From positions 62,001-126,000 of the forward strand of contig DAOUMV010000025.1 of the NCBI GenBank assembly GCA_034408935.1: a stretch of 64,000 nucleotides of DNA, read 5' to 3'. Positions 42,614 to 52,544 of this stretch are shown here, one piece after another (position 1 is the stretch's first letter; every line of letters starts with the position of its first letter). Origin of the DNA: DAOUMF01 sp034408935 (GTDB lineage Bacteria > Chloroflexota > Dehalococcoidia > SM23-28-2 > RBG-16-64-32). A program made the position numbers and the translations under genes. The notes beneath the pieces were generated by a model. It made no database searches. It was not told the DNA's origin and worked only from the letters and a program-made list of their open reading frames with translations.

Positions 42614-43624
42614 TTGGCCGAAGCGCTGTTGCGGGTTGATGACCTGAAAACCTACTTCTACACCGAGGAGGGCGTCGTCAAAGCCGTTGACGGTGTCACC
42701 TTCGATGTCGCGCCCGGCGAAATCCTGGGCCTCGTCGGCGAGAGCGGCTGCGGCAAGACCGTCTCCGCCCTCTCCGTCCTCCGTCTCATCCCCATCCCCC
42801 CCGGCAAGATCGTCTCCGGCTCCGTCCTCTTTGAAGGCAAGGACCTCGTGCGCATGGACGAGGACGGGATCCGCCACGTTCGCGGCAACGACATCGCCAT
42901 GATCTTCCAGGAGCCCATGACCTCCCTCAATCCGGTCCTCACCATCGGCCGTCAGCTCACCGAGACCCTGGAGCTGCACCTGAAGATGGACCGCGGCAAG
43001 GCCACCCAGCGCGCCGTTGAACTCCTGGAGATGGTGGGCATCCCCGAGGGCCGTTCCCGCATCAACGACTACCCCCACCAGTTCTCCGGCGGCATGCGAC
43101 AGCGCGTCATGATCGCCATGGCGCTGTCCTGCAACCCCAAGCTTCTCCTCGCCGATGAGCCCACCACCGCTCTCGACGTCACCATCCAGGCCCAGATCCT
43201 AGAGTTGCTCACCCGCCTTACCCGTGAGCTGGGGACCGCCGTGATCATCATCACCCATAACCTCGGCGTCGTCGCTCGCTACGCCGACCGGGTCAACGTG
43301 ATGTACGCCGGCAAGATCGTGGAGGCCGCCAGCGCTGAAGCGCTCTACCATCGACCGCGACACGCCTACACCCTGGGCCTCCTCAGGTCCGTCCCCCGTC
43401 TGGACCAGGCCCGCAAGGAGAAGCTCGACCCCATCGAGGGCGTACCTCCGGATCTGGTGCGCGTGCCGCCCGGCTGCTCCTTCCGCCCACGCTGCCGCTT
43501 CGCAGTGGACCGCTGCGCAGAGGAGACCCCTCCTCTCCTCGCCATCGAAGACGGCCGCACCAGCGCCTGCTGGGAGTGGGAACGTGTGGCCCAGGCCACC
43601 AAATCCCGTGGTTCCGACCAGTAG
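42614..43624 (+). CDS. dppD: Oligopeptide/dipeptide ABC transporter ATPase (DppD/OppD-type)
   Basis: A 336-residue ABC ATPase: Walker A GESGCGKT near residue 43, Q loop FQEPMTSLNPVLTIGRQL, signature FSGGMRQRV, Walker B LLADEPTTALDVT and the H loop ITHN. The C terminus has the oligopeptide-transporter extension with GCSFRPRCRFAVDRC, a Cys cluster that binds iron-sulfur or zinc in relatives. TTG start after GGAGG. It powers peptide (or nickel) import with the next gene; permeases and binding protein are not here. Confidence 0.92.
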   Translation: MAEALLRVDDLKTYFYTEEGVVKAVDGVTFDVAPGEILGLVGESGCGKTVSALSVLRLIPIPPGKIVSGSVLFEGKDLVRMDEDGIRHVRGNDIAMIFQEPMTSLNPVLTIGRQLTETLELHLKMDRGKATQRAVELLEMVGIPEGRSRINDYPHQFSGGMRQRVMIAMALSCNPKLLLADEPTTALDVTIQAQILELLTRLTRELGTAVIIITHNLGVVARYADRVNVMYAGKIVEAASAEALYHRPRHAYTLGLLRSVPRLDQARKEKLDPIEGVPPDLVRVPPGCSFRPRCRFAVDRCAEETPPLLAIEDGRTSACWEWERVAQATKSRGSDQ

Positions 43625-43632
43625 GAGAGAAC

Positions 43633-44661
<1,029 letters not shown>

Positions 44662-45166
44662 GTCGGGCGCCCCGCGTCGCCGCAGCCAGGGAACATTCGA
44701 TCAAAGGGTTTTTCGTATCTGAAGTTTGATGGAATGGGGGCCACCAGATACGGGGTTTGATCGTTTGGGGCGAAAACACCCGTTGCGAGGCGCGCGGGGT
44801 ATTTAGAGTTTGGGGTCTCGCGGTCGCTTTCTCTGATCGTGCGTCGTTCATGGATAGGGGGCTGAGCGTTCGATCAAGCATTTCGTATCTGCGGTAGGTG
44901 CGCGATGCGGGAGTGTCGTATCCGGCGGGCGCGGCTTCCGGCGGCGAAAAGGGGGATGACAGAAGGGGGTTGGAGATGTTCATTATCCACAGATGAACAC
45001 ACATGAATACAGATGATTCACAGATAGGGCCTCCCCACCCCGGGGCTCAGCGGCAGAAGCGCACAGATGGATGGGGAAAGGGCGCAGGTTCAAGGGGCAC
45101 CTCCGGTTGGAGGGTAGCGGTTGAGGGCTGGAGGTCAAAGGGGGAAGGGGCAGTGGGCAGTAGTGT
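44662..45166. other. 505-bp noncoding, lower-GC convergent region with a three-copy motif
   Basis: Between dppF and the restriction-modification gene, both of which end here. A motif of the form CGATCAA...TTTCGTATCTG occurs at 44698-44721 and 44871-44891, and inverted as CAGATACGGGGTTTGATCG at 44745-44763. At 44977-44999 TGTTCAT and ATGAACA flank a perfect DnaA-box-like TTATCCACA, followed by a degenerate ACAGATGAA repeat to about 45025. No supported coding sequence. Confidence 0.6.
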
Positions 45167-48037
45167 CTATGCCGGTTCCCGCTGGAGGTTGAGGGCTAGG
45201 AGGCGGGATAGGATATCGGCGTCGTGGGTGTCAGGGGGCCAGCCGTAGGCGGCGAGAACGGCGGTATCGAGGGCGGCGTGGGCATTGGCGAGCCAGGTGG
45301 GGCGCTGGTTGTAGAGGTTGGTGAGGGTGCGCTTCTTCAACTCATTTTCCGGAAGCGGCAGGCCGCCGACTGGGGCCGGGTTAAGCCAGCCGTCACGGAG
45401 CTGGTTGAGTTCCCTGGCGGCTTCAGCGATGGCTTCCCTCTGCTGGTCAGTGGGCTGCGGAAAGGGGAATGTCTCAAAGCAGGTGGTCGGGGTGTAACGG
45501 ACGCCGCTTTCGGATTCTCTGAGCTGAGTGCCGGTGCCCCGCGCCCACACCTCGTGGACGTGGGAGTGGAGGATGCCGAAGAAGTAGTCGTCCTCGCGGG
45601 CGAAGACGATCACAAGGTTCTCAGCAAGTGTTGCCACCGGCAGCCACGAGAACAGGCGGTGCTTCGACACCATCGAGGTTGCCAAGTAGCGCTTCAGCCC
45701 AGCAAGCGCTGATCTCATAGCTGGGCGCGGGCGGCCGTGAATCCACCAGGGGTAGTGTTCCGCGTCTACAGAGGTCGCCTTCCGCCGCATGGGTTTGACG
45801 TGCCGCTTGATGTACTCGAACGGTGCTTCGAAAAGCGCAGCTTCTTCTTCAGCCGTACCTGGCGGGAAGTCGATGATCCACGAGTCGCGTCTACGCTGGT
45901 TCAAGTCCCTGCCGTGAACCCACGGTCGCACGACATCAGCGTTGGTGCGTTTGTGTGGGTTGGGGCTTCGTAGTAGCCGCCGCGCGACTTCGCCTGAGAT
46001 ATCGAAGGGTCCCACCTTGGTGATTCCCATGAAGGAGATACCCAGGTTCTCCTTCAGGCGGCGGGCCCTTGTGAGGTCTGTGCGGTGGGTGAGGTTGGGG
46101 TTGATCCCCTCGACGGGGCGGGCTCTCTCCAGGGCGCCGCGGGGATCGTCGTCAGGCGTTTCGTTCAAGAAGCGGCGGGTTTCGGAGCCGTCGTCGAAGC
46201 CGACCATGGAGACGCGGACGGCGACACCGTCCTGAATCCACTTGCGGTCCGCCTGGGCGTAGAAGATGTCGCCGGTCTGCTTGATGCGCTCAAGGACGCG
46301 GCGGTTGGCGCCGCCGCGAATGGCCTGGGTGGCTAGGAGACCGGCGCGCGCGGCGCGACCGTCCTCGATGGCGGCGCGGGCCTTCTCCAACCAGTAGCAG
46401 CAGAGGTCTGATTCGCGGGCGACGCGTCCATCCCACACGGCGAAGAGCCGCTCAACATAGTCATCGCCGAGTCCGCGCCGGAGCATCTTGCCACCGAGGA
46501 AGGGGGGATTGCCGACGATGATGTCGACCTCGGGCCAGTCCGGCTCGCGGACCCGTTTGGGGTCGCTGTGGTCAACGATAGCGTCCATGAGGCGGACCTG
46601 ATCGAGGGGTTCGAGGATGGGGTCCTCATCGCCCAACGCCATGGCGTTGCGGTGCTTCCACTGGAGGTAGCCGATCCAGATGACGACGGAGGCGAGCTCG
46701 ACGGCGTAGGGGCTGATCTCGATGCCGTGGAGCTGGCGGGGATGGACGCGGGGGCGGATGTCTGTGATGTCGTGGAGGGCGGCGAAGGCTATGACCTCCT
46801 TTTCCAGGGCCTTGAGGAGGGCGAGGGAGACGTAGAGGAAGTTGCCGGAGCCGCAGGTGGGGTCGAGCACACGGATGGAGGCGAGGTGGCTGTGGAAGCG
46901 GGCGAGAAGGCGGCGGACATGCCGCCGCTTGGTGCCTTCCGGCGTGCCCCTGACATCGGCGGAGTGGAGGTAGTCTTCGACGGCCTTCTTGACGCCATCC
47001 CACTCGCGACGGAGGGGGGCCATGAGGACGGGCTCGACGATGAGCTCGATGTCGGCGCGGGAGGTGTAGTGGGCACCGAGCATCTTGCGCCAGGCGGGAT
47101 CGACGATGCGCTCGAAGAGGGTGCCGAAGATGGAGGGCTCCACGTCGGCCCAGTTTAGGGAGTCCAACTCTCCCAGGATGAGGATCTCGTGCTTGGTGAC
47201 CTCGTCCGGCACGTCATCGTCCTCGAAGAGGCGGCCGTTGAAGTGGGGTATCTGGCGCATGGAGAACTCTCCGCCGCCGTTCATGACGCCGAACAGCTCG
47301 GAGAGATGCCTGCGGAAGCCCTTGTCGTCACCGCCGGTCCTGTGGAAGGCGACGATGTCCGAGAAGGTCTCACGAGGGAGAAGGCCGACATCAGTGGCGA
47401 ACATGCAGAAGAGCACGCGGGTGATGAAACGCGCGATGCGCATGTCGTCAACTTTCCACTTGCGGAGCTCCTCGGTGATCTTTCCGAACTTCCTAGCCGC
47501 CTCTTCCGTGATCTGCTCAGTGGTCTTGCGGGGCTTGAGGTCGTCAGGGCGCTCAAAGAGGGATTTCAGCACCTGGAGGGCGGTTGGGGAGGGCGCGTCT
47601 TTAGCGGGCGCGGAGACGGTTGAGACGGAAACCGGATCGTCAGACAGGAGGTCGGCGTTTGAGAAACGATATATCCACTTTTCGGTGTTGGTCCAGTTAG
47701 TGTGGACCTCGAAGCGATCGATGTCGCAGACGACGAGAAGGGGCGGATTGCCGAGGGCCTCGCGGTAGTCGCAGACCTGCTTGTAGGCGGCGGCGAGGTC
47801 TTTGCGCTTTCCCTTGTATTCCCAGGCGAAGTGGTCCTTCAGCCAAACGTCGGCGAAGCCTTCACCATCCGGTTTGAGGGCGCCCTTCTCGAAGGCGTAG
47901 ATGTCGCCGCTGGGGTCGGCTTCGTTAGGCGTCTTTTCGTTCAAGAGGCGGCAGAGGTCGATAAAGTGTTCCTGAGAGACGGAGCGCTCGCCTCCCTTGG
48001 AAGCGGCCCACTTTTGGACGAATTCGGCAGGGGTCAT
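45167..48037 (-). CDS. MmeI-type bifunctional restriction endonuclease/DNA adenine methyltransferase
   Basis: A 956-residue single-chain restriction-modification enzyme. The N-terminal nuclease has D63-x9-E73-x-K75 (FADVWLKDHFAWEYKGK), matching the D-x9-E-x-K site of MmeI. A helical spacer follows, then the gamma-type methyltransferase with motif I DPTCGSGNFLYVSL near residue 391 and catalytic NPPFLGG near residue 508, and a C-terminal target-recognition part (about 700-956). MmeI-type (type IIL) enzymes methylate one strand and cut at a fixed distance; both functions look intact. Recognition sequence unknown. It sits next to a lower-GC noncoding region, suggesting transfer. A TATAAT nine bases before the ATG predicts a leaderless mRNA. 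Confidence 0.9.
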   Translation of the reverse strand: MTPAEFVQKWAASKGGERSVSQEHFIDLCRLLNEKTPNEADPSGDIYAFEKGALKPDGEGFADVWLKDHFAWEYKGKRKDLAAAYKQVCDYREALGNPPLLVVCDIDRFEVHTNWTNTEKWIYRFSNADLLSDDPVSVSTVSAPAKDAPSPTALQVLKSLFERPDDLKPRKTTEQITEEAARKFGKITEELRKWKVDDMRIARFITRVLFCMFATDVGLLPRETFSDIVAFHRTGGDDKGFRRHLSELFGVMNGGGEFSMRQIPHFNGRLFEDDDVPDEVTKHEILILGELDSLNWADVEPSIFGTLFERIVDPAWRKMLGAHYTSRADIELIVEPVLMAPLRREWDGVKKAVEDYLHSADVRGTPEGTKRRHVRRLLARFHSHLASIRVLDPTCGSGNFLYVSLALLKALEKEVIAFAALHDITDIRPRVHPRQLHGIEISPYAVELASVVIWIGYLQWKHRNAMALGDEDPILEPLDQVRLMDAIVDHSDPKRVREPDWPEVDIIVGNPPFLGGKMLRRGLGDDYVERLFAVWDGRVARESDLCCYWLEKARAAIEDGRAARAGLLATQAIRGGANRRVLERIKQTGDIFYAQADRKWIQDGVAVRVSMVGFDDGSETRRFLNETPDDDPRGALERARPVEGINPNLTHRTDLTRARRLKENLGISFMGITKVGPFDISGEVARRLLRSPNPHKRTNADVVRPWVHGRDLNQRRRDSWIIDFPPGTAEEEAALFEAPFEYIKRHVKPMRRKATSVDAEHYPWWIHGRPRPAMRSALAGLKRYLATSMVSKHRLFSWLPVATLAENLVIVFAREDDYFFGILHSHVHEVWARGTGTQLRESESGVRYTPTTCFETFPFPQPTDQQREAIAEAARELNQLRDGWLNPAPVGGLPLPENELKKRTLTNLYNQRPTWLANAHAALDTAVLAAYGWPPDTHDADILSRLLALNLQREPA

Positions 48038-48046
48038 CGTGCCCGA

Positions 48047-48052
48047 ATTATA
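48047..48052 (-). promoter_or_regulatory. -10 box of the restriction-modification gene
   Basis: A perfect TATAAT on the minus strand, nine bases before the ATG at 48037; expected leader about three nucleotides. Confidence 0.5.
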
Positions 48053-48117
48053 GACCGGATGCGGGCGTCGTGCAGAGGCGTAGCCCTGCAAGTATGTGTA
48101 TCGTAGCTGGCCACTCC

Positions 48118-48126
48118 TGCTACCAT
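48118..48126 (+). promoter_or_regulatory. Extended -10 of lepA
   Basis: TGC-TACCAT, nine bases before the lepA ATG, so the leader would be about three nucleotides. Confidence 0.45.
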
Positions 48127-48135
48127 AGCCCCAGC

Positions 48136-49959
48136 ATGGATCAAGCGTTGATTCGCAACTTCTGCACCATCGCCCACATAGACCACGGCAAGTCCACCCT
48201 CGCCGACCGGATGCTGGAGCTGACGGGGACGATCCCGAAGCGCCAGATGGCCGACCAGGTGCTCGACCAGATGGACCTGGAGCGGGAGCGCGGGATCACC
48301 ATCAAGGCCGCCGCCGTCCGCATGACCTACAGCGCCGCCGACGGCCTCGCCTACAAGCTCAACCTCATCGATACCCCCGGCCACGTCGACTTCACCTACG
48401 AGGTGTCGCGGGCCCTGGCCGCCGCCGAGGGCGCCCTCCTCGTGGTCGACGCAGCCCAGGGCATCGAGGCGCAGACCCTCGCCAATGTCTACATGGCGCT
48501 GGAGGAGAACCTCACGATCATCCCCGTCGTCAACAAGATCGACCTGCCGTCGGCCGAGCCGGAGCGCGTCGCTCAGGAGCTGGTCGAGGTCATCGGCTTC
48601 GCCCGCGACGACGTGCTGTTCGTGTCGGCCAAGGATGGCACGGGCGTGCCGGAGCTCCTGGAGGCGATCGTGCGACGGGTGCCGGAGCCGGCGGGCGATC
48701 CGTCCGCGTCCCTCCGCGCCCTCATCTTCGATTCCAAGTATGACCCCTACAAGGGCGTGATCGCCTACGTCCGCGTGGTGGACGGGGAGATCACACCGAG
48801 ACAGAAGCTCCGTCTCATGGCGACCAGGCGCCCCCTGGAGCCCCTGGAGGTGGGCGCGTTCCGGCCCTCGTTCTCCCCCACTGACGGCCTGACGCCGGGC
48901 GAGGTGGGCTACGTGGCCAGCGGCCTCAAGACCGTACGCGACTGCCGCGTGGGGGACACGCTCACGTCCGATGAGGCTCCCGCCGCGTCACCCCTGCCCG
49001 GCTACCAGCCTGCCAAGCCCATGGTGTTCGCCGGCCTCTATCCCGCCAACTCGGAGGAGTACGATCTCCTGCGCGACGCCCTCGAGAAGCTCCAGCTAAA
49101 CGACGCCGCCCTCAGCTACCAGCCGGAGTCCTCCCTCGCTCTCGGGCCCGGCTTCCGCGCCGGCTTCCTCGGCCTCCTCCACATGGACATCGTCCAAGAG
49201 CGGCTGGAGCGCGAGTACGAGGTGGACCTCCTGGCCACCTCGCCCAACGTGGAGTACGAGGCGCTCCTCACCGACGGCCAGGAGATCGAGGTCGACTGCC
49301 CCGCCGACCTGCCTGACCCCTCGCGCATCGACGAGATCCGCGAGCCCTGGATGAACGTCTCCGTCATCGCCCCCGACCGCCATATCGGCGCCGTCATGGA
49401 CCTGGTCACCGGCCGCCGCGGAGAGTTCGTGCGCATGGACTACCTCGACCAGGCGCCGGGCGTTCGCCAGGGGGAACGGCGTGTCCTCCTGGAGTACCGC
49501 ATGCCCCTGTCCGAGATGCTCGTCGACTTCTACGACCTCCTCAAGTCGAGCACCCAGGGGTACGCGAGCATGGACTACGGCTTCTCGCACTGGGAGCCCG
49601 AGCGGCTGGTGAAGGTGGACATCCTGGTGAACGGCGTGCCGGTGGACGCGCTCAGCATCCTCGTGCACAGCGATAAGGCGCAGAGGCAGGGGAGGGCGCT
49701 GGTCGAGAAGTTGCGCTCGCTGATCCCGCGACAGCTCTTCGAGGTGCCGATCCAGGCGGCGATAGGAGGCCGCATCGTGGCGCGGGAGACGGTGCGGGCC
49801 CTGCGCAAGAACGTCCTGGCCAAGTGCTACGGCGGCGACGTCACCCGCAAGCGGAAGCTGCTGGAGAAGCAGCGGGCGGGCAAGAAGCGCATGAAGCGAG
49901 TGGGGAACGTGGACATCCCCCAGGAGGCGTTCATGTCGCTGCTGCGCATCGGGAAGTAG
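48136..49959 (+). CDS. lepA: Elongation factor 4 (LepA)
   Basis: A 607-residue ribosomal GTPase: G1 AHIDHGKSTLADRML, RERGITIKAA (G2), DTPGHVDF (G3), NKIDLPSAEP (G4), a long domain 2-5 region, and the LepA-specific C-terminal domain with AIGGRIVARETVRALRKNVLAKCYGGDVTRKRKLLEKQRAGKKRMK. It back-translocates or assists ribosomes under stress. ATG at 48136 places RNFCTIAHIDHG at the standard position. No Shine-Dalgarno is seen. Confidence 0.97.
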   Translation: MDQALIRNFCTIAHIDHGKSTLADRMLELTGTIPKRQMADQVLDQMDLERERGITIKAAAVRMTYSAADGLAYKLNLIDTPGHVDFTYEVSRALAAAEGALLVVDAAQGIEAQTLANVYMALEENLTIIPVVNKIDLPSAEPERVAQELVEVIGFARDDVLFVSAKDGTGVPELLEAIVRRVPEPAGDPSASLRALIFDSKYDPYKGVIAYVRVVDGEITPRQKLRLMATRRPLEPLEVGAFRPSFSPTDGLTPGEVGYVASGLKTVRDCRVGDTLTSDEAPAASPLPGYQPAKPMVFAGLYPANSEEYDLLRDALEKLQLNDAALSYQPESSLALGPGFRAGFLGLLHMDIVQERLEREYEVDLLATSPNVEYEALLTDGQEIEVDCPADLPDPSRIDEIREPWMNVSVIAPDRHIGAVMDLVTGRRGEFVRMDYLDQAPGVRQGERRVLLEYRMPLSEMLVDFYDLLKSSTQGYASMDYGFSHWEPERLVKVDILVNGVPVDALSILVHSDKAQRQGRALVEKLRSLIPRQLFEVPIQAAIGGRIVARETVRALRKNVLAKCYGGDVTRKRKLLEKQRAGKKRMKRVGNVDIPQEAFMSLLRIGK

Positions 49960-49982
49960 GGGGGCTCAGCCACTCCACCCCG

Positions 49983-50037
49983 GGTTGTTCGTCCCACCCA
50001 CCCGCCCCCGAAAGGATTCAGGCTTCGGCCCCACCCC
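49983..50037. repeat. Dispersed 3'-flank repeat, copy 1
   Basis: GGTTGTTCGTCCCACCC (49983-49999) and TTCAGGCTTCGGCCCCAC (50018-50035) recur in the same order and orientation at 54335-54410, both shortly after the stop of a plus-strand gene. Confidence 0.55.
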
Positions 50038-50140
50038 CGGTGGGCTCAGGCCCACACCATCCGCCGGGACCGGGACCGCCGCCTCAGGTCTGCGAACGCC
50101 TCCCTGCAGACTTCTATATCGCGGGCCGCTTGACAGGCGT

Positions 50141-50146
50141 TATAAT
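50141..50146 (+). promoter_or_regulatory. -10 box of the acidic-protein gene
   Basis: A perfect TATAAT eight bases before the ATG at 50155. No -35 in the normal window; a TTGACA ends just five bases upstream of it. Confidence 0.45.
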
Positions 50147-50154
50147 ACCGGCAA

Positions 50155-50583
50155 ATGGCCGGGACCGAGCCCAAGATAGACCGCGAGCTCCTGGGGAGGG
50201 TGGCCTCGTTGACGCAGGGGCAGCAGCGCTGGCTGCGCACCGTGCTCCAGTCCGTCTTCACCATGGAGCCCGCCGCGAGGCGGCCTGCCGAGGAGGAACG
50301 TCCCCGTCGGGCCGGGCCGCGACGCGCCGAACCTGAGCCTACGCAGAAGCCGCGGCGCCCGGGCCTAGACGACATCCTCGCCGGCGAGGAGGTGTCCGAG
50401 GAGGACTACCCGGAGCTGGCGGACGAGCTCGAGGGCATCGGCGACATAGCCGACCTGCTGCGGGAGAGCGGCCGCGAGCGCCGCCGCTTTGGGGAGGAGA
50501 TCATGCGGCTGTTCAGGGGCTCGGAAGGCTCCGACGAGGACGAAGACGAGGAAGAGGAAGACGGGGGCACAGCCCTCAACTGA
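50155..50583 (+). CDS. Acidic low-complexity protein, unknown
   Basis: A 142-residue protein. An N-terminal helix (RELLGRVASLTQGQQRWLRTVLQSVF) is followed by a basic Arg/Pro/Glu linker and a strongly acidic C terminus ending in EDEDEEEEDGG. No family recognised; possibly a nucleic-acid or protein-binding adaptor. A TATAAT lies immediately upstream, so it is probably its own transcription unit, and it converges on the SDR gene with a 19-bp gap. Confidence 0.65.
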   Translation: MAGTEPKIDRELLGRVASLTQGQQRWLRTVLQSVFTMEPAARRPAEEERPRRAGPRRAEPEPTQKPRRPGLDDILAGEEVSEEDYPELADELEGIGDIADLLRESGRERRRFGEEIMRLFRGSEGSDEDEDEEEEDGGTALN

Positions 50584-50585
50584 CG

Positions 50586-50600
50586 TACCGCGCTGCGGTA
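50586..50600. terminator. Short hairpin between convergent genes
   Basis: TACCGC-GCT-GCGGTA, a six-base-pair stem and three-base loop located exactly between two convergent stops. It may serve both directions; no U-run, so low confidence as an intrinsic terminator. Confidence 0.35.
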
Positions 50601-50601
50601 T

Positions 50602-51402
50602 CTAGACTGTCACTAGGTCTTCGCCACCATCCACATCGATTGCGTTGCCCGTTACCCAGGGGCTGTCGTCGGCGGCCAGGAGGGCTATCGTCCGCGCGAC
50701 GTCGTCCGGCGTAGTGATGCGACCGCCGGGGTTGCGCGCCTGAGCGTAGGAGAGCATCTCCTCGTGGCCGGGGATCTTGCGCAGGGCGGGCGTGTCCGTG
50801 ACGCCGGCCTGGAGGGCGTTGACGGCGATGCCCCGCGACGAGAGCTCGACCGCCAAGTGCTTCACGTGGTATTCCAGGGCAGCCTTAGCGCAGCCCACCG
50901 GCCCATAGTTGGGGAGCACGCGGTGGGACCCGGAGGAGGTCATGGCGAACACCTTGGAGCCGGGGCCCAGGAGGTCCCGGTAGAGGAGGCTCTGAACCCA
51001 GTACACGAGGCTGTGGGCCATGACGTCCAGCGTCATCTCCATCTGGGCCCGGCTAACCGCCTCCTTCTGCTCCGGCGGGACATAGGAGCGGAGCGTACCG
51101 AAGGCGAGTGAGTGCATCACCACTCTGATGTGCTCGCCCTGGGGAAGGCGCTCGCGAATGGTGTCGACCACCTTTGCCCTCTTGGCGTCGTCGGCGGCGT
51201 TGGTGTTGAAGAACACTGCCTGGCGGCCCAGCTCCTGAATGGTGTTCACCAGTTGCTGCGCCTGCGGAAGGGTAGCGCGCATGTCGAGGTGGACGCCGAA
51301 GATATTCATGCCGAAGCTTGCTAGCTTCAGGGCCGTGCCAGCGCCGTGCCCGCTGGAGGCGCCCAGGATGAGTGCCCACCGGTCTTTCAAGTTCTCGATC
51401 AC
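50602..51402 (-). CDS. FabI-like enoyl-ACP reductase / SDR oxidoreductase
   Basis: A 266-residue short-chain dehydrogenase. NAD(P) motif GASSGHGAGTALKLASFG; catalytic pair spaced as Y-x6-K (NYGPVGCAKAALEYH), the FabI spacing rather than the classical Y-x3-K; and the VTGNAIDVDGGEDL end. It probably reduces enoyl-ACP in fatty-acid synthesis, or a related substrate. GTG start with AAGGAGG four bases upstream. It is followed upstream by galU with a 39-bp gap. Confidence 0.85.
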   Translation of the reverse strand: MIENLKDRWALILGASSGHGAGTALKLASFGMNIFGVHLDMRATLPQAQQLVNTIQELGRQAVFFNTNAADDAKRAKVVDTIRERLPQGEHIRVVMHSLAFGTLRSYVPPEQKEAVSRAQMEMTLDVMAHSLVYWVQSLLYRDLLGPGSKVFAMTSSGSHRVLPNYGPVGCAKAALEYHVKHLAVELSSRGIAVNALQAGVTDTPALRKIPGHEEMLSYAQARNPGGRITTPDDVARTIALLAADDSPWVTGNAIDVDGGEDLVTV

Positions 51403-51440
51403 GAAGCCTCCTTACGGTTCCACTGCGGCGGCTGTCGCGG

Positions 51441-52310
51441 TCAATCCAGGGACAGCGATCGCAGGTACTGCTTGAACGCGGGCCCGCTGTCCTCTCGGCG
51501 CAGCGCCAGGGCGACCGATGCCTTCAGCAGTCCCAACGGGCGACCGGTGTCGAACCGCTCACCCTCGAACTCGCAGGCGAACAGAGGATGGCCAGCCTTC
51601 AGCAGCATCGCCAGGGTGTCCGTAAGCTGCATCTCGCCGCCGGCGCCGGGCGACGTTCGTGCGAGCAGCGGCCAGATGTCGGCCGTCAGCACATAGCGGC
51701 CCACAGTCGTTAGCTCCGAGGGCGCCTCCTCCACCGACGGCTTCTCCACGATGCCGCGCACGCGGTACACTCGGTCCTCCACCGGCTCCGGCGTTATGAC
51801 GCCATAGTGCACCACCTCCTGCCGGGGCAGGCGCTGAACGGCGATGACGCTGCCCCCGTGCCGTTCGTGCACGTCCATGAGCTGGCGGATGGCGGGCACA
51901 TCGGAGACGATGATGTCATCGGGGAAGAACAGGGCGAAGGGCTCCTCGCCCACCACGTGATGGGCCATGAGCACGGCGTGGGCTATCCCCCGGCGCTCCT
52001 TCTGCCTCACGAATGACATGTCCGCCAAGTCTGCCGCCCGCCGTATCTCCCGCAGATCCGCTTCCTTGCCCGAGCCCTCTAGGAGCTGCTCCAGCTCAGG
52101 GTTGCGGTCGAAGTGGTCTTCCACCGAGCGCTTGGAGCCGGCGGTGACGATGGTCACGTGGAGCAGGCCAGCCGCTACGGCCTCCTCCACGACGTACTGG
52201 ATGACCGGCTTGTCCACCAAAGGCAGCATCTCCTTGGGTACCGCCTTCGTGGCCGGCAGGAAACGTGTGCCATGGCCGGCGGCCAGGATCACCGCCTTGG
52301 AGATGGTCAT
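51441..52310 (-). CDS. galU: UTP-glucose-1-phosphate uridylyltransferase
   Basis: A 289-residue nucleotidyltransferase making UDP-glucose: AVILAAGHGTRFLPATKAVPKEMLPLVDKPVIQYVVEEAVAAG, EPFALFFPDDIIVSD, YGVITPEPVED and GRYVLTADIW. ATG 52310 is preferred over one at 52337 because AGGAG lies 11 bases upstream and the family starts at KAVILAAG; the alternative adds nine residues. UDP-glucose feeds glycolipid and wall polymers. Confidence 0.95.
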   Translation of the reverse strand: MTISKAVILAAGHGTRFLPATKAVPKEMLPLVDKPVIQYVVEEAVAAGLLHVTIVTAGSKRSVEDHFDRNPELEQLLEGSGKEADLREIRRAADLADMSFVRQKERRGIAHAVLMAHHVVGEEPFALFFPDDIIVSDVPAIRQLMDVHERHGGSVIAVQRLPRQEVVHYGVITPEPVEDRVYRVRGIVEKPSVEEAPSELTTVGRYVLTADIWPLLARTSPGAGGEMQLTDTLAMLLKAGHPLFACEFEGERFDTGRPLGLLKASVALALRREDSGPAFKQYLRSLSLD

Positions 52311-52506
52311 GGGGAGGGGTGCTCCTTTCCCATGCATGAGGGCAAGCAGGCGTATCTGCGGGTAGTCTACATCAGGGGTGGGTCGCTAGCAAGCGAAAGG
52401 CGTTGTCGGGGCCTGGGCGACATCCTCGGGCAGGCAGCGACATGTACGGTCAACCAGGAGCGTCATAGTTCTACCACATCCCACTTTTTCCACCGTCGGA
52501 TTCCGC

Positions 52507-52537
52507 TTGACAGTGCGGCGCGCCGCCGTGATAGGAT
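52507..52537 (+). promoter_or_regulatory. Promoter of SRP RNA
   Basis: TTGACA (52507-52512), a 19-bp spacer and TAGGAT (52532-52537). Initiation seven to eight bases downstream gives exactly the first paired base of the SRP RNA (52545). Confidence 0.65.
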
Positions 52538-52544
52538 AACTCGC

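Noticed and set aside
44983..44991. TTATCCACA as an origin of replication
   Set aside because: Only one good DnaA-box-like site; no dnaA, dnaN or cluster of boxes; the string is also part of a degenerate ACAGATGAA repeat.
44700..45030. CRISPR array
   Set aside because: The repeated units are few, one is inverted, spacing is irregular and no cas genes are present.
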